A stretch of 64,000 bases of DNA from FEN-1297 sp963834015 (GTDB lineage Bacteria > Bacteroidota > Ignavibacteria > Ignavibacteriales > Ignavibacteriaceae). Location: contig CAWIAG010000004.1 in the NCBI GenBank assembly GCA_963834015.1, positions 1,178,001 to 1,242,000 on the forward strand, written 5' to 3'. The position numbers and the translations under genes were made by a program. The first letter of the stretch is position 1, and the number at the start of each line of letters is the position of its first letter. This document shows positions 63,144 through 64,000 of this stretch, piece by piece. The notes beneath the pieces are model-generated. The model was not told where the DNA came from and did no database searches. It was given only the letters and a program-made list of their open reading frames with translations.

Positions 63144-64000
63144 TTATTTCAGCAGAATCATCTTCTTAGTGGAAACAAAACTACCCGCCTGCATCCTGTA
63201 AAAATATATTCCGCTTGGCAGGTTACTGTCATTGAATATCACCGAATAATTGCCGGGAATTTTTTCGCCGTTTACCAAAGTTTTTACCTCCCTGCCCAGC
63301 ACATCATAAATTTTTATTGTAACTAAACTTGATTTAGGTACAGAGTAGTCTATAGTAGTTGCTGGATTAAAAGGATTAGGGTAGTTATTGTACAGCTCAA
63401 ACCGCGCGGCATAGGCATTTGGCAGTTTAACAGAAGTTATTACATCATTTAGCATTATGGGATAAGATTCAATTATGGAGGAATCCTTCAATGTTATACT
63501 TAACCTGTAATCAAATGATATCCCCTGAAATGTGGAAGTATCTGTAAATCCGGTAGCAGTGGGGCCGACTTTAATGTAATTCTCAAATATGCCGCTTCCG
63601 ATTTTCCGTTGTATCAATATGCTGTCGCTTTCAGTGTTTCTGTTCTGCCACTGAACTTTTATTGTTGAGGTGTTAAGCTCGCTTATTTTCATCCCGTTGG
63701 GTGATTGAGGAGTGGTATAAATTAAAATATCTTTAATCTCACTAAAAGTGTAAGTTGATCTGTTGTATATTGGGAATTCACCTGCGTCATCCCATGCAAA
63801 TGCACCTACACCGTGACTTATTGCCTGACTTACCACCGTACCGTAAGCACACATACGCGAATTATACTGGCAACTGTCCATATATCCGAATTCATCAAGT
63901 ATCACCGGGATGTTGTTCTTTGTTGACCACGCAGAAACCTCGTCAAACTTTGCTTTGGTAGCCGCGATATCGGAAGCGCTTCCGTAAGTTCCGGGTCCTT
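63144..64000 (-). CDS. GH5 glycoside hydrolase with T9SS sorting domain (partial)
   Basis: The frame is open from the window edge to a stop at 63144. It begins within the GH5 barrel (GPGTYGSASDIAATKAKFD), keeps the nucleophile E in PVILDEFGYM, and continues RMCAYGTVVSQAISHGVGAF, a fibronectin-like domain and a type A sorting domain (LYNNYPNPFNPATTIDYSVP, LPSGIYFYRMQAG). The GH5 part is very similar to that at 50621-51862, so the two are paralogues. This one is exported by type IX secretion and attached at the surface or released. The N-terminal part lies beyond the window. Confidence 0.9.
   Translation of the reverse strand, partial: GPGTYGSASDIAATKAKFDEVSAWSTKNNIPVILDEFGYMDSCQYNSRMCAYGTVVSQAISHGVGAFAWDDAGEFPIYNRSTYTFSEIKDILIYTTPQSPNGMKISELNTSTIKVQWQNRNTESDSILIQRKIGSGIFENYIKVGPTATGFTDTSTFQGISFDYRLSITLKDSSIIESYPIMLNDVITSVKLPNAYAARFELYNNYPNPFNPATTIDYSVPKSSLVTIKIYDVLGREVKTLVNGEKIPGNYSVIFNDSNLPSGIYFYRMQAGSFVSTKKMILLK

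Overview
The window looks like a chromosomal segment of a member of the Ignavibacteria (Chlorobi/Bacteroidota side). The evidence is indirect but consistent: secreted proteins end in a type IX secretion sorting domain with the phrase YPNPFNP, succinate dehydrogenase has the single-subunit diheme membrane anchor used in that group, several genes start with TTG, there are very large PAS-domain kinases, two-component-propeller sensors and partner-switching phosphatases, and AT-rich intergenic DNA is filled with GC-rich palindromes.

Layout. 1-110: 3' end of a nitroreductase-like gene. 1.7-10.2 kb: AT-rich accessory island. It holds an unknown gene cut in two by an IS3-family element, a RipA-like membrane protein without a normal start codon, a membrane/coiled-coil protein, a fossil MNT antitoxin, a type II restriction-modification pair flanked by about 240-bp direct repeats, and a HEPN/MNT pair whose HEPN toxin is frameshifted. 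10.6-13.9 kb: sdhCAB. 14.5-17.5 kb: a long acidic protein and obgE. 17.5-18.2 kb: a REP-associated tyrosine transposase next to four REP units. 18.3 kb: a tRNA with anticodon CAT, followed up to 27.2 kb by a phage-like element (divergent repressor and early genes, a phage-type ATPase, a DUF4373 protein, a HEPN-like cargo cluster, a HigBA pair) with no integrase or structural genes in view. 27.4-29.5 kb: pieces of a split cobalamin-dependent methionine synthase (corrinoid-domain remnant, homocysteine-binding domain, activation domain). 29.9-45.5 kb, all on the minus strand: three giant histidine kinases, a LytTR response regulator, a single-domain response regulator and a CstA transporter. The LytTR/CstA arrangement recalls the pyruvate-sensing systems of enteric bacteria. 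46-55.7 kb: DUF2723 membrane protein (broken), a secreted cohesin-like protein (broken), a GH5 glycosidase, a secreted DUF362 protein, and amtB-glnK. 56.4-62.8 kb: a partner-switching operon (anti-sigma kinase, STAS antagonist, two SpoIIE phosphatases, one fused to a propeller sensor). 63.1-64.0 kb: a second GH5 paralogue running off the end.

Two themes stand out. First, many single lesions break otherwise well-preserved genes: three one-base-type frameshifts (HEPN, a histidine kinase, DUF2723) and three in-frame TAA codons (phage gene at 23.2 kb, cohesin protein, propeller phosphatase). The two homopolymer frameshifts could be assembly errors; the TAA substitutions are harder to explain that way. 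Second, the intergenic DNA carries several separate families of palindromic repeats: a mosaic MITE-like family, REP units with their transposase, CTGAACC hairpins at convergent gene ends, and GAGACGGGGC hairpins. I saw no CRISPR array, rRNA, or convincing wholly new defence system. The best candidates for novelty are the unknown genes of the 1.7-6.1 kb island and the minus-strand HEPN-like cluster at 24.2-25.3 kb.
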